Source: Nocardia asteroides (GTDB taxonomy: Bacteria > Actinomycetota > Actinomycetes > Mycobacteriales > Mycobacteriaceae). From it: a DNA stretch of 64,000 bases. The notes under the pieces are model-generated. The model did no database searches and was not told where the DNA came from. It saw only the letters and a program-made list of their open reading frames with translations. Numbering within the stretch: the first letter of the stretch is position 1; each line of letters opens with the position of its first letter. The position numbers were made by a program, and so were the translations under genes. Location: positions 6,066,001-6,130,000 of the forward strand of contig NZ_LR134352.1 of the NCBI RefSeq assembly GCF_900637185.1, given 5' to 3'. Positions 28,733 to 37,490 of the stretch are shown piece after piece.

Positions 28733-29047
28733 ATGGCCGATTATGAAACTGTGCCGCTGACCGAATTACGGGGCCAGCTCGGTAGTGTCTTCGACGGGGT
28801 CTCCGCGAGCGGACGCCCGGTGATCGTGACGCGGGAGGGGAAGGAATTGGTCGCGGTGGTACCAGCCGAGGTGTTGCGGCACGGGGCATTGCCCCCCGCC
28901 TACTTCAACGACGACCTGCGCGAGCAGATCCTGGGCGGCCTCGACGACCGCATCAAACAGCATTCGGCCGACGAGATCGCCGACGCCGAGGCGAAACTCG
29001 ACTCCCTCATGAGCGCACTGGACGGCACGGGCGCGGGCCTGCGGTGA
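28733..29047 (+). CDS. Phd/YefM-type antitoxin
   Basis: The 104-residue protein has the Phd/YefM DNA-binding N-terminus: ETVPLTELRGQLGSVFDGVS, then RPVIVTREGKELVAVVPAEV. An acidic, helical tail (DDRIKQHSADEIADAEAKLD) would wrap the toxin. Such antitoxins neutralise the partner and repress their own promoter; a perfect palindrome lies at 28706-28727. The stop overlaps the start of the next gene (GTGA). The transcript is probably leaderless, because the -10 is only a few bases upstream. Confidence 0.85.
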   Translation: MADYETVPLTELRGQLGSVFDGVSASGRPVIVTREGKELVAVVPAEVLRHGALPPAYFNDDLREQILGGLDDRIKQHSADEIADAEAKLDSLMSALDGTGAGLR

Positions 29048-29421
29048 GCGTCGCCGACCACACCGCGCTCACCTCGCTGGCCCGCTCGCCCCTGTTCGGC
29101 CAGGTGATCATGCGCCAGTTCACCCAGCAGCGCCGGATCATGGTGGTGCCCACCGTGAGTCTGATGGCCGCGATGCGCGCCGTCGACAACATCGACGAAC
29201 TGGGCCGACTGCTCGACAACCGCGTCGCGGTGCGCTGGGCCGAACTCGACGCCGCCACCGCGATCCGCACCGGCACCACCGTGCCTATGGCCGACGACCA
29301 CACCGAATGGCCGCTGGTCGCGCCCGTCGTCTTCACCGCGCAGCACCTGGACATGCCGGTGCTGACCGCCAAGCCGGAGCTGTATCGCGGGTACAAGGTG
29401 CAGATCGCGCCGATGCCGTAG
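29044..29421 (+). CDS. Putative toxin partner, short divergent PIN-like protein
   Basis: The frame of 125 residues is coupled to the antitoxin through a GTGA overlap. Its order of elements recalls a PIN ribonuclease: RIMVVPTVSLMAAMRA (helix after the first strand), LLDNRVAVRWAELDAATAI, then LVAPVVFTAQHLDMPVLTAK and a final strand. The canonical first Asp strand is missing, and the third acidic position (usually D-A) reads A-P. It may be a degenerate or novel toxin class. Function is inferred from the operon; no homologue is recognised with certainty. Confidence 0.6.
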   Translation: MSVADHTALTSLARSPLFGQVIMRQFTQQRRIMVVPTVSLMAAMRAVDNIDELGRLLDNRVAVRWAELDAATAIRTGTTVPMADDHTEWPLVAPVVFTAQHLDMPVLTAKPELYRGYKVQIAPMP

Positions 29422-29572
29422 GGCCGGTGCCCGCGCGCGGCGGCGCTGTCGGTTACCGTGCACGCAGCGACCGAGTAGTCGCGCGGCCCAGGCGGTATGA
29501 CCGGGGGCCTGCTTCCTGAGCGAACGAATCACCAGAAAGAGCAGTACCAGGAACACTCGAGGAGAGCTGGTT

Positions 29573-30208
29573 ATGCATCATCTGAGTTTCATGCGTCGCT
29601 TCACCACCGCGGTGGCCGCCACCTCGGCCGCCGTCGCCGTCGTCTTCGCGGCCCCCGCGGTCGCCGAACCGGCACCGCAGACCACCGTCGACGTGGCCGC
29701 GGCCGTGGCCCAGCTGCGCACGACCGTCGCGGACAACCCGGGCGCGCTCGCCGCCCTGGACAAGCTGGTCGAGAAGGGCACGGTCGAGGTCGCGCTGCCC
29801 GCCCAGCCGTTCCAGATCCCGGCCACCTCCGACATCGGCCAGAACGGCGCCGGCGCCGGCGTGTACGGCTCCGGCATCGCGCTCGACATCGACGGCTTCC
29901 GGATGGGCTTCTTCGGCGGCCCCGGCACCATCTCGCCCAACCAGGGCGGAGCCAAGCTCGAGGTCATGTGGCTGAATCTGACCAGCGGCCAGAGCGGCAC
30001 CGCGGTGCTCACCGAGCACCAGGACGTGCCGGTGGACACCACCATCCGTTCCGCGCCGCTGAACACCGGCGGCGGCCTGGTCGTGGCCGCGGTCTTCGGC
30101 AACCTGTGGCACCGCTGGTCGGTGCCGGTCGACGAGGCGCACCCGGACGGCTACGCCTACCAGCTGGGCACCATCCAGCAGCCGTCCTTCGGCGCCGTCA
30201 CCCGCTAG
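29573..30208 (+). CDS. Secreted protein of unknown function, 211 residues
   Basis: A signal peptide (RRFTTAVAATSAAVAVVFAA, cleavage near AVA-EP) follows a GAGGAGAG ribosome site. The mature part is a beta-rich domain: GVYGSGIALDIDGFRMGFFG, LEVMWLNLTSGQSGTAVL and VVAAVFGNLWHRWSVP. Length and signal recall MspA-type porins, but I do not see their conserved strands, so only 'exported protein' is safe. It is followed by a hairpin at 30221-30253. Confidence 0.65.
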   Translation: MHHLSFMRRFTTAVAATSAAVAVVFAAPAVAEPAPQTTVDVAAAVAQLRTTVADNPGALAALDKLVEKGTVEVALPAQPFQIPATSDIGQNGAGAGVYGSGIALDIDGFRMGFFGGPGTISPNQGGAKLEVMWLNLTSGQSGTAVLTEHQDVPVDTTIRSAPLNTGGGLVVAAVFGNLWHRWSVPVDEAHPDGYAYQLGTIQQPSFGAVTR

Positions 30209-30220
30209 TCCCCCACCGAG

Positions 30221-30253
30221 CGCACCCCGGAACCCCGACGGGTCCGGGGTGCG
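30221..30253 (+). terminator. Hairpin after the secreted protein gene
   Basis: CGCACCCCGGA pairs with TCCGGGGTGCG (11 bp, 11-base loop) 13 bases after the stop codon. There is no T-run. Confidence 0.55.
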
Positions 30254-30305
30254 TTCGCGTGGACGACTGCAGCGCAACGGGTTCGCGGTGGCGTAGGTTT
30301 GCCGC

Positions 30306-30803
30306 GTGGATCTGGTCGACCGACTCGAAGAACTGGAACGGCGGGTTGCCGCCCTGGAGAACGCACGGCCCGGCGGCGGTGACGCCGACCTGCCGTGGGC
30401 GGTGGCGCGGCTGCGGCAAGAATTCGACGCGGGCGGCGTGCGCAACGGCGGTGTCCTGCTGGCCGGCGCGCTGCAACTGCCCACCGGCGAACGGCTGGAC
30501 TGGCAGGCGCAATTCGCCACCGACGCCATCGTGGACGATGTCTGGACGCACGAGACCGCCACGTGCCTCGCCGTGCTGGCCAATCCGGTGCGGCTCCGGT
30601 TGCTGCGCGAGATCGTCTACGGCAGGCGCACCGCGGCCGACCTCGCCGCCATCGAGGAGCTGGGCACCTCGGCCGAGATCTATCAGCATCTGCGGCAGCT
30701 GGCCGCGGTCGGCTGGCTGCAGACCGCGGGCCTCGGACGGTTCGAGGTGCCCGAGGGCAGGCTGGTCCCGCTGCTCGCCGCGTTGGCGAGCGCGCAACGG
30801 TGA
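30306..30803 (+). CDS. ArsR-like helix-turn-helix regulator with N-terminal coiled coil
   Basis: The 165-residue protein starts at GTG 30306, 6 bases after a TAGGTT -10, so it is probably leaderless. A heptad segment (DLVDRLEELERRVAALENA) is followed by a winged helix-turn-helix (LAVLANPVRLRLLREIVYGR, RTAADLAAIEELGTSAEIYQ, HLRQLAAVGWLQ). ArsR-type proteins sense metals or small molecules, but no metal-binding cysteine pair is seen. It lies upstream of, and in the same direction as, the two acyl-CoA ligase genes and may regulate them. Confidence 0.75.
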   Translation: MDLVDRLEELERRVAALENARPGGGDADLPWAVARLRQEFDAGGVRNGGVLLAGALQLPTGERLDWQAQFATDAIVDDVWTHETATCLAVLANPVRLRLLREIVYGRRTAADLAAIEELGTSAEIYQHLRQLAAVGWLQTAGLGRFEVPEGRLVPLLAALASAQR

Positions 30804-30837
30804 TCGAAGAAATGTCCTAATTGCCCGTTTAGAATCC

Positions 30838-30853
30838 TGTGATCCAGGGCACA
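30838..30853. promoter_or_regulatory. CRP/GlxR-like site upstream of the first acyl-CoA ligase
   Basis: TGTGA-TCCAGG-GCACA differs from the CRP consensus TGTGA-N6-TCACA at one position. It lies within the larger perfect repeat CCTGTG...CACAGG (30836-30855), about 50-65 bases before ATG 30903. Confidence 0.6.
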
Positions 30854-30902
30854 GGGACTGCTACCGTGAGCATCCAGGGATCGATGCTGTGGAGGTAGCC
30901 GA

Positions 30903-32528
30903 GTGAACGTGACCCATCTGCTCGAAAGCGTGAAGGCACTGGGTGTGCTGCGCAAACGCGGCGTCTCCGATCCGACGCAGCCGCTCGAGACCCTGCGGAC
31001 GATGAAGGAATCCAAGATCTACGGCCCGCAGGCCACCCTGGTCCGTCACTCCGCCCGCATCGCCCCCGACCAGGTCGCCCTGGCCGACGAACGCGGCGAG
31101 CTGACCTACCGGGAACTCGACGAGCAGTCCACCGCGGTGGCCCGCGGGCTGCACGACGCCGGCATCACCGAGGGCACCGTGATCGCGGTGCTGGCGCGCG
31201 ACCATCGCGGGCTGATCATGTCGATGATCGCGGCGGGCAAGCTGGGCGCGCGGATCGCGCTGATGAACACCGGTTTCGCCAAGCCGCAGTTCGCCGAGGT
31301 GTGTCAGCGCGAGAACGTGCGCGCCGTCCTGCACGACAGTGAGTTCATCGGCCTGCTCGACGCGCTGCCGCCGGAGCTGCCGCGCTTCCTCACCTGGGTC
31401 GACGAGGGCACCGAACTGCCCGCGGGCGCCACCTCGTTCGACGACCTCATCGCGAGCAACTCCACCGAACCGCTGCCCGCGCCGAGCAAGCCCGGCGGCT
31501 TCATCATCCTCACCAGCGGCACCACCGGCCTGCCCAAGGGCGCGCCGCGCACCAAGGTGACCCCGATGGCGACCGCGCAGTTCGTGGACCGGGTGCCCTT
31601 CCCCAAGCGCGGCACCATGATGATCGTGTCGCCGATCTTCCACAGCACGGGTCTGGGCACCTGGCTGGTCGGCAGCATCCTGTCGAACAAGATCGTCATG
31701 CGCCGCCGCTTCGACGCCGAGGCCACCCTGGCCGCGATCGCCGAGCACAAGGTGGAGATGCTGGTCTGTGTGCCGACCATGCTGCACCGGCTCACCGAAC
31801 TGCCCGCCGAGGTGCGCGCCAAGTACGACCTGTCCTCGCTGAAGGTCATCCTGTTCGCCGGCTCCGCGCTTTCGCCGGAACTGTGCGTCCGCGCCACCGA
31901 GGCGTTCGGTCCGGTGCTCTACAACCTGTACGGGTCCACCGAGGTGGCCATCGCGACCATCGCGACCCCGCCCGAGCTGGCCGAGGCGCCGGGTACCTGC
32001 GGGCGCTCCCCGATCACCTGCGAGGTCCGCCTCTACGACGAGAACGACCAGCGGGTCACCGCCCCGGAGACCGCGGGCCGGATCTTCGTGCGCAGCGGCG
32101 CGCCCTTCGAGGGCTACACCGACGGCCGCAACAAGCAGATCATCGACGGCTTCATGTCCAGCGGCGACCTGGGCCACTTCACCGCGAGCGGCCTGCTCAT
32201 GGTCGACGGCCGCGACGACGACATGATCGTCTCCGGCGGCGAGAACGTCTTCCCGCAGGAGGTGGAGAACCTGCTGGTGGAGCGCCCCGACGTGTTCGAC
32301 GTCGCGGTGGTCGGCGTGGACGACGTGGAGTTCGGCAAGCGCCTGCGCGCGTTCGTCGTGCTCGAGGAGGGCCACACCACCGACGCCGCCGCGATCCAGG
32401 CGCACGTCAAGGAGAATCTGGCCAGGTACAAGGTGCCGCGCGAGGTGGTCTTCCTCGACGAACTGCCGCGCAACGCCACCGGCAAGATCCTGCGCCGGGT
32501 GCTGGTCGACTATGAGGTTTCACAGTGA
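30903..32528 (+). CDS. Fatty-acyl-CoA ligase (FadD-type), first of a tandem pair
   Basis: The enzyme activates a carboxylic acid with ATP and loads it on CoA. The 541-residue protein has the full ANL set: P-loop LTSGTTGLPKGAPRTK, LYGSTEVA, GRIFVRSGAPFEGYTDG, hinge/A8 GRDDDMIVSGGENVFPQEVE and the catalytic lysine PRNATGKILRR. An N-terminal ~45-residue extension precedes the enzyme core. It is closely related to the next gene, showing a tandem duplication. Substrate chain length cannot be told. GGAGG at 30890 marks the start. Confidence 0.92.
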   Translation: MNVTHLLESVKALGVLRKRGVSDPTQPLETLRTMKESKIYGPQATLVRHSARIAPDQVALADERGELTYRELDEQSTAVARGLHDAGITEGTVIAVLARDHRGLIMSMIAAGKLGARIALMNTGFAKPQFAEVCQRENVRAVLHDSEFIGLLDALPPELPRFLTWVDEGTELPAGATSFDDLIASNSTEPLPAPSKPGGFIILTSGTTGLPKGAPRTKVTPMATAQFVDRVPFPKRGTMMIVSPIFHSTGLGTWLVGSILSNKIVMRRRFDAEATLAAIAEHKVEMLVCVPTMLHRLTELPAEVRAKYDLSSLKVILFAGSALSPELCVRATEAFGPVLYNLYGSTEVAIATIATPPELAEAPGTCGRSPITCEVRLYDENDQRVTAPETAGRIFVRSGAPFEGYTDGRNKQIIDGFMSSGDLGHFTASGLLMVDGRDDDMIVSGGENVFPQEVENLLVERPDVFDVAVVGVDDVEFGKRLRAFVVLEEGHTTDAAAIQAHVKENLARYKVPREVVFLDELPRNATGKILRRVLVDYEVSQ

Positions 32529-32545
32529 TCGCGATCTCGGATGCT

Positions 32546-32559
32546 TGCTATTGTTAGCA
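32546..32559. promoter_or_regulatory. Small inverted repeat between the two ligase genes
   Basis: TGCTA-TTGT-TAGCA is a perfect 5-bp repeat in an AT-richer patch of the 105-base spacer, about 75-90 bases before the second ligase. It may belong to a separate promoter for that gene. Confidence 0.35.
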
Positions 32560-32633
32560 CCAGCACTGGATCTCGATGACGCGGTCCGGCCCCGCGTGTT
32601 CGCCGTGGGATCGGTCTGCCGGAAGGCTGTTCG

Positions 32634-34292
32634 ATGTCTCTGTCTCTGCCCGCGCTGAGTGGGACCGCCCGGCGCGCCGGTGATTTCGCGCTCGGCGTCA
32701 AGGTCATGATGGACCGCAAGCTGTTCAATCCGCTGCGCCCCGACCATGCCGCCCGCTCGTTCTTCAACGTCTCGAAGTTCGGCCCGTTCGCCGGTGTGGT
32801 CATGCACGCCGCGCAGACGCGGCCGGACGCGGGCGCCATCGTCGACGAGCGGGGTGAACTCACCTTCGGGCAGCTCGACGAGCAGTCCACCGCGCTGGCT
32901 CGCGGGCTGCGCGCGAGCGGCATCGCCGAGGGCGACGTCATCGCGGTGCTGGCCCGCGATCATCGCGGCATGGTGCTGAGCCTGCTCGCGGCGGGCAAGC
33001 TGGGCGTGCGCGCGGTGCTGATGAACACCGGTTTCGCCAAGCCGCAGTTCGCCGACGTGGCCGCGCGCGAGAAGGTCAAGGCGGTGCTGCACGACAGCGA
33101 GTTCGTCGACCTGATGAGCGCCATCCCCGCCGAGATCCCGCGGGTGCTCACCTGGGTGGACGAGGCCCACGGCGTCGACCCGTCGATTCCGACCGTGGAG
33201 TCGCTCTCGGCGGGCCGTTCGGTGGCGCCGCTGACCCCGCCGGCCAAGCCGGGCGGCATGGTCATCCTGACCAGCGGCACCACCGGCACCCCCAAGGGCG
33301 CCCCGCGCGACAAGGTGAGCCCGTTCGCCTCCGCGCAGTTCGTCGACCGGGTGCCGCTGCCCAACAACGGCACCATGATCATGGCGGCGCCGATCTTCCA
33401 CGGCACCGGTCTGTCGCAGTTCACCCTCGGCCTGGCGCTGGGCAACCGGGTGATCTTCCAGCAGCGCCGGTTCGATCCGGAGCAGACGCTGGCCAATATC
33501 GTGAAGTACCGGGCGGATTCGCTGATCGTGGTGCCCACCATGCTGCAGCGCATCCTCGACCTGGACGACGCGGTACTGGCGAACTACGACCCCAAGACCA
33601 TCAAGGTCATCTTCGCGGCCGGCTCGGCCATCGCGCCCGACGTGGTGACCCGCACGCTGGACTACTTCGGTGACAGCCTCTACAACCTGTACGGCTCCAC
33701 CGAGTGCGCGGTGATGACGGTGGCCACCCCCGCCGATCTGCGCAAGGCGCCGACCACCGCGGGCAAGGCGCCGGTCGGCATCCGGATCGTGCTGCTCGAC
33801 GAGAACCGCAAGCCGATCACCGAGCCGAACGTCACCGGCACCATCTTCGTCGACAACGGTTTCGCCTTCACCGGGTACACCGACGGACGGACCAAGGAGA
33901 TCGTCGACGGCATGATGTCCTCCGGCGACGTCGGCCATTTCGACGCCGACGGCCTGCTCTACATCGACGGCCGCGACGACGACATGATCGTCTCCGGCGG
34001 CGAGAACGTCTTCCCGCTCGAGGTGGAGAACCTCATCGCGGGCCGCCCCGACGTGTTCGAGGCGGCCGTGGTCGGTGTCGACGACCGCGACTACGGCAAG
34101 CGGCTGCGCGCGATCGTGGTGCCCGGCCCGGACTCGGCCCGCGATCCCCAGGAGATCAAGGACTTCGTCAAGGAGAACCTGGCCCGGTACAAGGTGCCGC
34201 GCGAGGTGATCTTCCTCGACGAGCTGCCCCGCAACGCCACCGGCAAGCTGCTGCGCAAGCCGCTGATCGAGATGAGCGTCGAGGAGGCGTGA
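32634..34292 (+). CDS. Fatty-acyl-CoA ligase (FadD-type), second of a tandem pair
   Basis: This 552-residue paralogue of the preceding enzyme keeps every ANL motif: LTSGTTGTPKGAPRDK, LYGSTECAV, GRDDDMIVSGGENVFPLEVE and the lysine in PRNATGKLLRK. Several stretches, such as GVIAVLARDHRG-type and MNTGFAKPQFA-type segments, are nearly the same in both proteins, whereas the acyl-pocket region differs (HGTGLSQFTLGLALGN against HSTGLGTWLVGSILSN). Different acyl substrates are therefore likely. A GGAAGG site precedes ATG 32634. Confidence 0.92.
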   Translation: MSLSLPALSGTARRAGDFALGVKVMMDRKLFNPLRPDHAARSFFNVSKFGPFAGVVMHAAQTRPDAGAIVDERGELTFGQLDEQSTALARGLRASGIAEGDVIAVLARDHRGMVLSLLAAGKLGVRAVLMNTGFAKPQFADVAAREKVKAVLHDSEFVDLMSAIPAEIPRVLTWVDEAHGVDPSIPTVESLSAGRSVAPLTPPAKPGGMVILTSGTTGTPKGAPRDKVSPFASAQFVDRVPLPNNGTMIMAAPIFHGTGLSQFTLGLALGNRVIFQQRRFDPEQTLANIVKYRADSLIVVPTMLQRILDLDDAVLANYDPKTIKVIFAAGSAIAPDVVTRTLDYFGDSLYNLYGSTECAVMTVATPADLRKAPTTAGKAPVGIRIVLLDENRKPITEPNVTGTIFVDNGFAFTGYTDGRTKEIVDGMMSSGDVGHFDADGLLYIDGRDDDMIVSGGENVFPLEVENLIAGRPDVFEAAVVGVDDRDYGKRLRAIVVPGPDSARDPQEIKDFVKENLARYKVPREVIFLDELPRNATGKLLRKPLIEMSVEEA

Positions 34293-34347
34293 GCCGCCCG
34301 CCCGCATCGCGGCCGGACGGCCGATACCGGTCGTCTATCATCAGCCG

Positions 34348-34908
34348 GTGATCATCGAGTTCGAGCAGGCGTCCGCGCCGCCGCGTGCCCTGGGCGCGCG
34401 GCTGCGTGGCGCCTGCGCCGGCTCGATGTCGGGCGCGCTCTCGCTGGCCGCCCACGGGCTGGTCTCCGGCGGCGCGTTGCCGGGCAGCACCACGGTGGTC
34501 CTGCTGGCCGCGGTCTCGGCGGTGATCGGCGCGGTCGTCGCCGGTATCGGACCGCTGCGCCGGGGCGCGACCGGTCTGGCGGCGGTGCTGCTGGGCGGTC
34601 AGCTGCTGGGCCACACGACGATGAGCTGGTCCGGGCACGCCCACCACGGCGACGACTCGCTCGGCCTCGGCATGCTCACCGCGCACGCCGTGGCCGCGGT
34701 ACTCGCGGCCGCGATCATCCTCGGTACCGAGGCCGCCTACCGGATCGCCTGCGCCGTCGTGGCGCGGGTCCTGCCCCTGCGGTACCGCTCGCCGCGTGTA
34801 CCCGACCCGGCGCCGCTGCGTCTGGTCCATCGTGACCGCGTCATCCTGCGGATCTTCGCCGCGCAGTCGCTGCGCACCCGCGGTCCGCCGCTCGCGATTC
34901 CTTTCTGA
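34348..34908 (+). CDS. Membrane protein with His-rich loop, 186 residues
   Basis: About four hydrophobic helices can be seen (SMSGALSLAAHGLVS; STTVVLLAAVSAVIGAVVAG; GLAAVLLGGQLLGHT; MLTAHAVAAVLAAAIILGT). A loop reading SGHAHHGDDS could hold a metal ion. It starts at GTG 34348. It lies upstream of a PepSY protein that has a similar His-rich loop, a pairing suggestive of copper or iron handling. The ~220 bases before the next gene (34909-35131) hold no gene I can support. Confidence 0.65.
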   Translation: MIIEFEQASAPPRALGARLRGACAGSMSGALSLAAHGLVSGGALPGSTTVVLLAAVSAVIGAVVAGIGPLRRGATGLAAVLLGGQLLGHTTMSWSGHAHHGDDSLGLGMLTAHAVAAVLAAAIILGTEAAYRIACAVVARVLPLRYRSPRVPDPAPLRLVHRDRVILRIFAAQSLRTRGPPLAIPF

Positions 34909-35131
34909 ACTTTTCCCTCACCCGGTGCGCGGTTCTCGCCGTGCGCTGTCGCGCGTCTTCGCCGGACCGATCGGACTCGATGTCGGTTCGCCGCCGGACG
35001 TGCGTGCACAGCGCCCTCGAACCGCACCCGTGTGCACCGCCGTCGCCCCCGGACGCAGCACGTGCTGCCGCCCGGGCGAGGCTGTGCACCCTTCGGCGCG
35101 CCGGGTTCCCGTACTCCAGAAACGAATCACG

Positions 35132-36601
35132 ATGAGCATCACGGACACCCGTCCGGCCGAGGACGAACCCGTCTCGGCACCACCGGTCTCCGGTGGACGT
35201 CCCCGCTCCGGCGCCCGCCGGGGCCTCCGTCTCTATCCGCTGGCCCTGCGCCTGCACTTCTACGCGGGCATCTTCGTCGCCCCGTTCATCCTGATCGCGG
35301 CGCTCACCGGCGCGCTCTACGCGATCGCACCGACCATCGAGGGGTTCGTCTCGCGCGATCTGCTCCAGGTCGACACCTCCGGCCCCGCCCAGCCGCTGTC
35401 GGCCCAGGTCGGCGCCGCCGTGGCCACCACACCGGACCTCACCCTGGTCGCCGTGGCCCCCGCGCCCGCCGACGGGGAGACCACCCGGGTGCTGTTCAAC
35501 GACCCCACACTCGGTGATTCCGAGCGGCTCTCGGTGTTCGTCGACCCACACACCGCCCAGCCGGTCGGCGAGTCGGTGGTCTACGGCAGCGGCGGCGCGC
35601 TGCCGCTGCGGACCTGGATCAGCGAATTCCATCGCAGCCTGCACCTGGGCGAGACCGGCCGGCTCTACAGCGAGCTCGCCGCGTCCTGGCTGTGGGTGAT
35701 CGCCCTGTTCGGGCTGGTGCTGTGGGTGCACCGGGTGCGCAAGCGCCGGGCCCGGCGCTCGGCCGGATGGCTGCTCGCGCCGGATCTGTCCGAGCCCAAG
35801 CGGCGCAAGCTGAACTGGCACGGCGCGATCGGTGTGTGGATCCTGCCGGTGGCGGTGCTGCTGTCGGCGACCGGCATCACCTGGTCGGCCTACGCGGGTG
35901 AGAACGTCACCGCGCTGCGCGAGGAGATGAGCTGGACCACGCCCGCGGTGAACGTGAAGCTGCCCGGCGCGGCCGGTCCGGCGCAGTCGGCGGGCGGGGA
36001 TCACCACAGCGCGGGCCACACCGCGCCCGCCCCGGTCGATGCCACGGCCCGGATCGCCCAGCTCGACACCGTGTGGGCGACCGCGCGGGTCAACGGCATC
36101 GATCAGGCCGCCGAGATCGCGATCCCGGCGCAGCCGGAGAAGGCGTTCGCCGTCAAGGAACTGCGCAAGTCCGGCACCTACAGCATCGACTCGGTGGCCG
36201 TCGACGGCACCGGCACGGTCACCGACCGGCTGGCCTTCGCCGATTGGCCGCTGATGGCCAAGCTGACCAACTGGGGCATCGCCTTCCACATGGGTCTGCT
36301 GTTCGGGCTGCCGAACCAGCTGCTGCTGCTCGCGGTGGCGCTGGGCCTGTGCGCGCTGATCGTGCTGGGCTACCTGATGTGGTGGAAGCGTCGTCCGACC
36401 CGGGCGACGAGCCGTTTCGCGGTCGGCACCGCGCCCCGTCGCGGTGTGCTGCGCAAGACCTCGCTGTGGCTCACGGTCCCGCTGGTCGCGGCCGCGCTGC
36501 TGATCGGCTGGTTCATCCCGCTGATCGGCGTGAGCCTGCTCGGCTTCCTGCTGATCGATCTCGGTCTGGGACTCGCCGCGCGCGCCACCCCTGCCGCCTG
36601 A
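35132..36601 (+). CDS. PepSY-associated transmembrane protein (iron/copper reductase-like)
   Basis: The 489-residue protein has the PepSY_TM arrangement: TM1 after LRLHFYAGIFVAPFILIAAL, an extracytoplasmic PepSY domain, then EFHRSLHLGETGRLYSELAA and a TM pair with conserved His (FHRSLHL; LNWHGAIGVWILP). The second outer domain carries a His-rich loop (GGDHHSAGH). The C-terminus has three or four TMs (NWGIAFHMGLLFGLPNQL). Such proteins are linked to siderophore-iron reduction or copper homeostasis; paired histidines suggest haem. ATG 35132 follows the only reasonable spacing. Confidence 0.8.
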   Translation: MSITDTRPAEDEPVSAPPVSGGRPRSGARRGLRLYPLALRLHFYAGIFVAPFILIAALTGALYAIAPTIEGFVSRDLLQVDTSGPAQPLSAQVGAAVATTPDLTLVAVAPAPADGETTRVLFNDPTLGDSERLSVFVDPHTAQPVGESVVYGSGGALPLRTWISEFHRSLHLGETGRLYSELAASWLWVIALFGLVLWVHRVRKRRARRSAGWLLAPDLSEPKRRKLNWHGAIGVWILPVAVLLSATGITWSAYAGENVTALREEMSWTTPAVNVKLPGAAGPAQSAGGDHHSAGHTAPAPVDATARIAQLDTVWATARVNGIDQAAEIAIPAQPEKAFAVKELRKSGTYSIDSVAVDGTGTVTDRLAFADWPLMAKLTNWGIAFHMGLLFGLPNQLLLLAVALGLCALIVLGYLMWWKRRPTRATSRFAVGTAPRRGVLRKTSLWLTVPLVAAALLIGWFIPLIGVSLLGFLLIDLGLGLAARATPAA

Positions 36602-36723
36602 CCCACTCCCCCACACGGCGCGGCGAAAACGCCACGCCGACACAACTTTTCCCGTTCGCGGGTGCCGTCGTGATGACGCGCGCCCGCCGACGCTACCTAC
36701 CGATGAAGGAATCACCGAAAGCC

Positions 36724-37419
36724 ATGAAGCTCCTCACCCTCGCCCTCGCCGCCGCCACCCTGCTGACCGCGGGCACCGCCGCCGCGGGCGCCGCGCACGC
36801 CGAGCAAGCGCCGATCAACTTCACCGCCGAGGCTGTCGGCGGCGCCTCGCTGATCACCACGGACGCGGGCTCGCTGGTCGCCGAGGACGGCGCGTTCCAG
36901 GTCGTGGCCGCCGACGGCACCGTCGTCGCCGCCACTCCGCTGCACTTCCGGCTCGACGACTTCGAGTTCCCGATCACCGCGGAGATCTCCGGCCGCACCG
37001 CCACCCTCACCCCGCAGCTCGACCCGGCCAAGGCGGTGTACAAGCCGGTGGCGCTGCCGTTCGAGAACTCCGCGCCGTGGAAGTCGGAGTACGACCGGGA
37101 GAAGGACGCCTGGAGCCGGATGACGGGCACGATCAGCCTGGGCGCGAGCGTCGGCGCGCTGGTCGGCGGCATCGCCGGTGGCGCGGTGGGCTGCGTACTG
37201 GGCGGCATCGTCGGCGCCACCGTCGCCTCGGCGACCATCATCGGCCTGTTCGGCCCGTTCCTCCCGGCCGCGGCCGTCGGCTGCATCGGCGGCATCCTGG
37301 CCGTGGGTTCCCTCGGCGCCCTGGCGGGCCAGATCTTCATCGCCGCCCCGGTCGCGGTCGGCGCCGCGATCCAGTACTTCACCACCATCAACGCCCCGTT
37401 CACCCCGCCCGCCAAGTAG
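36724..37419 (+). CDS. Secreted protein with glycine-zipper hydrophobic C-terminus
   Basis: The 231-residue precursor has a signal peptide (MKLLTLALAAATLLTAGTAA, cleavage near AHA-EQ), a beta-rich region (residues ~30-120) and a C-terminal ~90-residue Gly/Ala-rich hydrophobic stretch (GALVGGIAGGAVGCVLGGIV and onward) with two cysteines, suggesting insertion into or association with the cell envelope. Similar exported proteins occur in families in nocardiae and rhodococci; the function is unknown. An in-frame ATG at 36703 with GAAGGA just after it makes the start slightly uncertain. Confidence 0.65.
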   Translation: MKLLTLALAAATLLTAGTAAAGAAHAEQAPINFTAEAVGGASLITTDAGSLVAEDGAFQVVAADGTVVAATPLHFRLDDFEFPITAEISGRTATLTPQLDPAKAVYKPVALPFENSAPWKSEYDREKDAWSRMTGTISLGASVGALVGGIAGGAVGCVLGGIVGATVASATIIGLFGPFLPAAAVGCIGGILAVGSLGALAGQIFIAAPVAVGAAIQYFTTINAPFTPPAK

Positions 37420-37490
37420 GCGTCGTCCTCGCGCACCGGGCCCGAACCCGACACAATCGGCAGGGAACCCGGTGAGTGGAGGTCTGGTCG

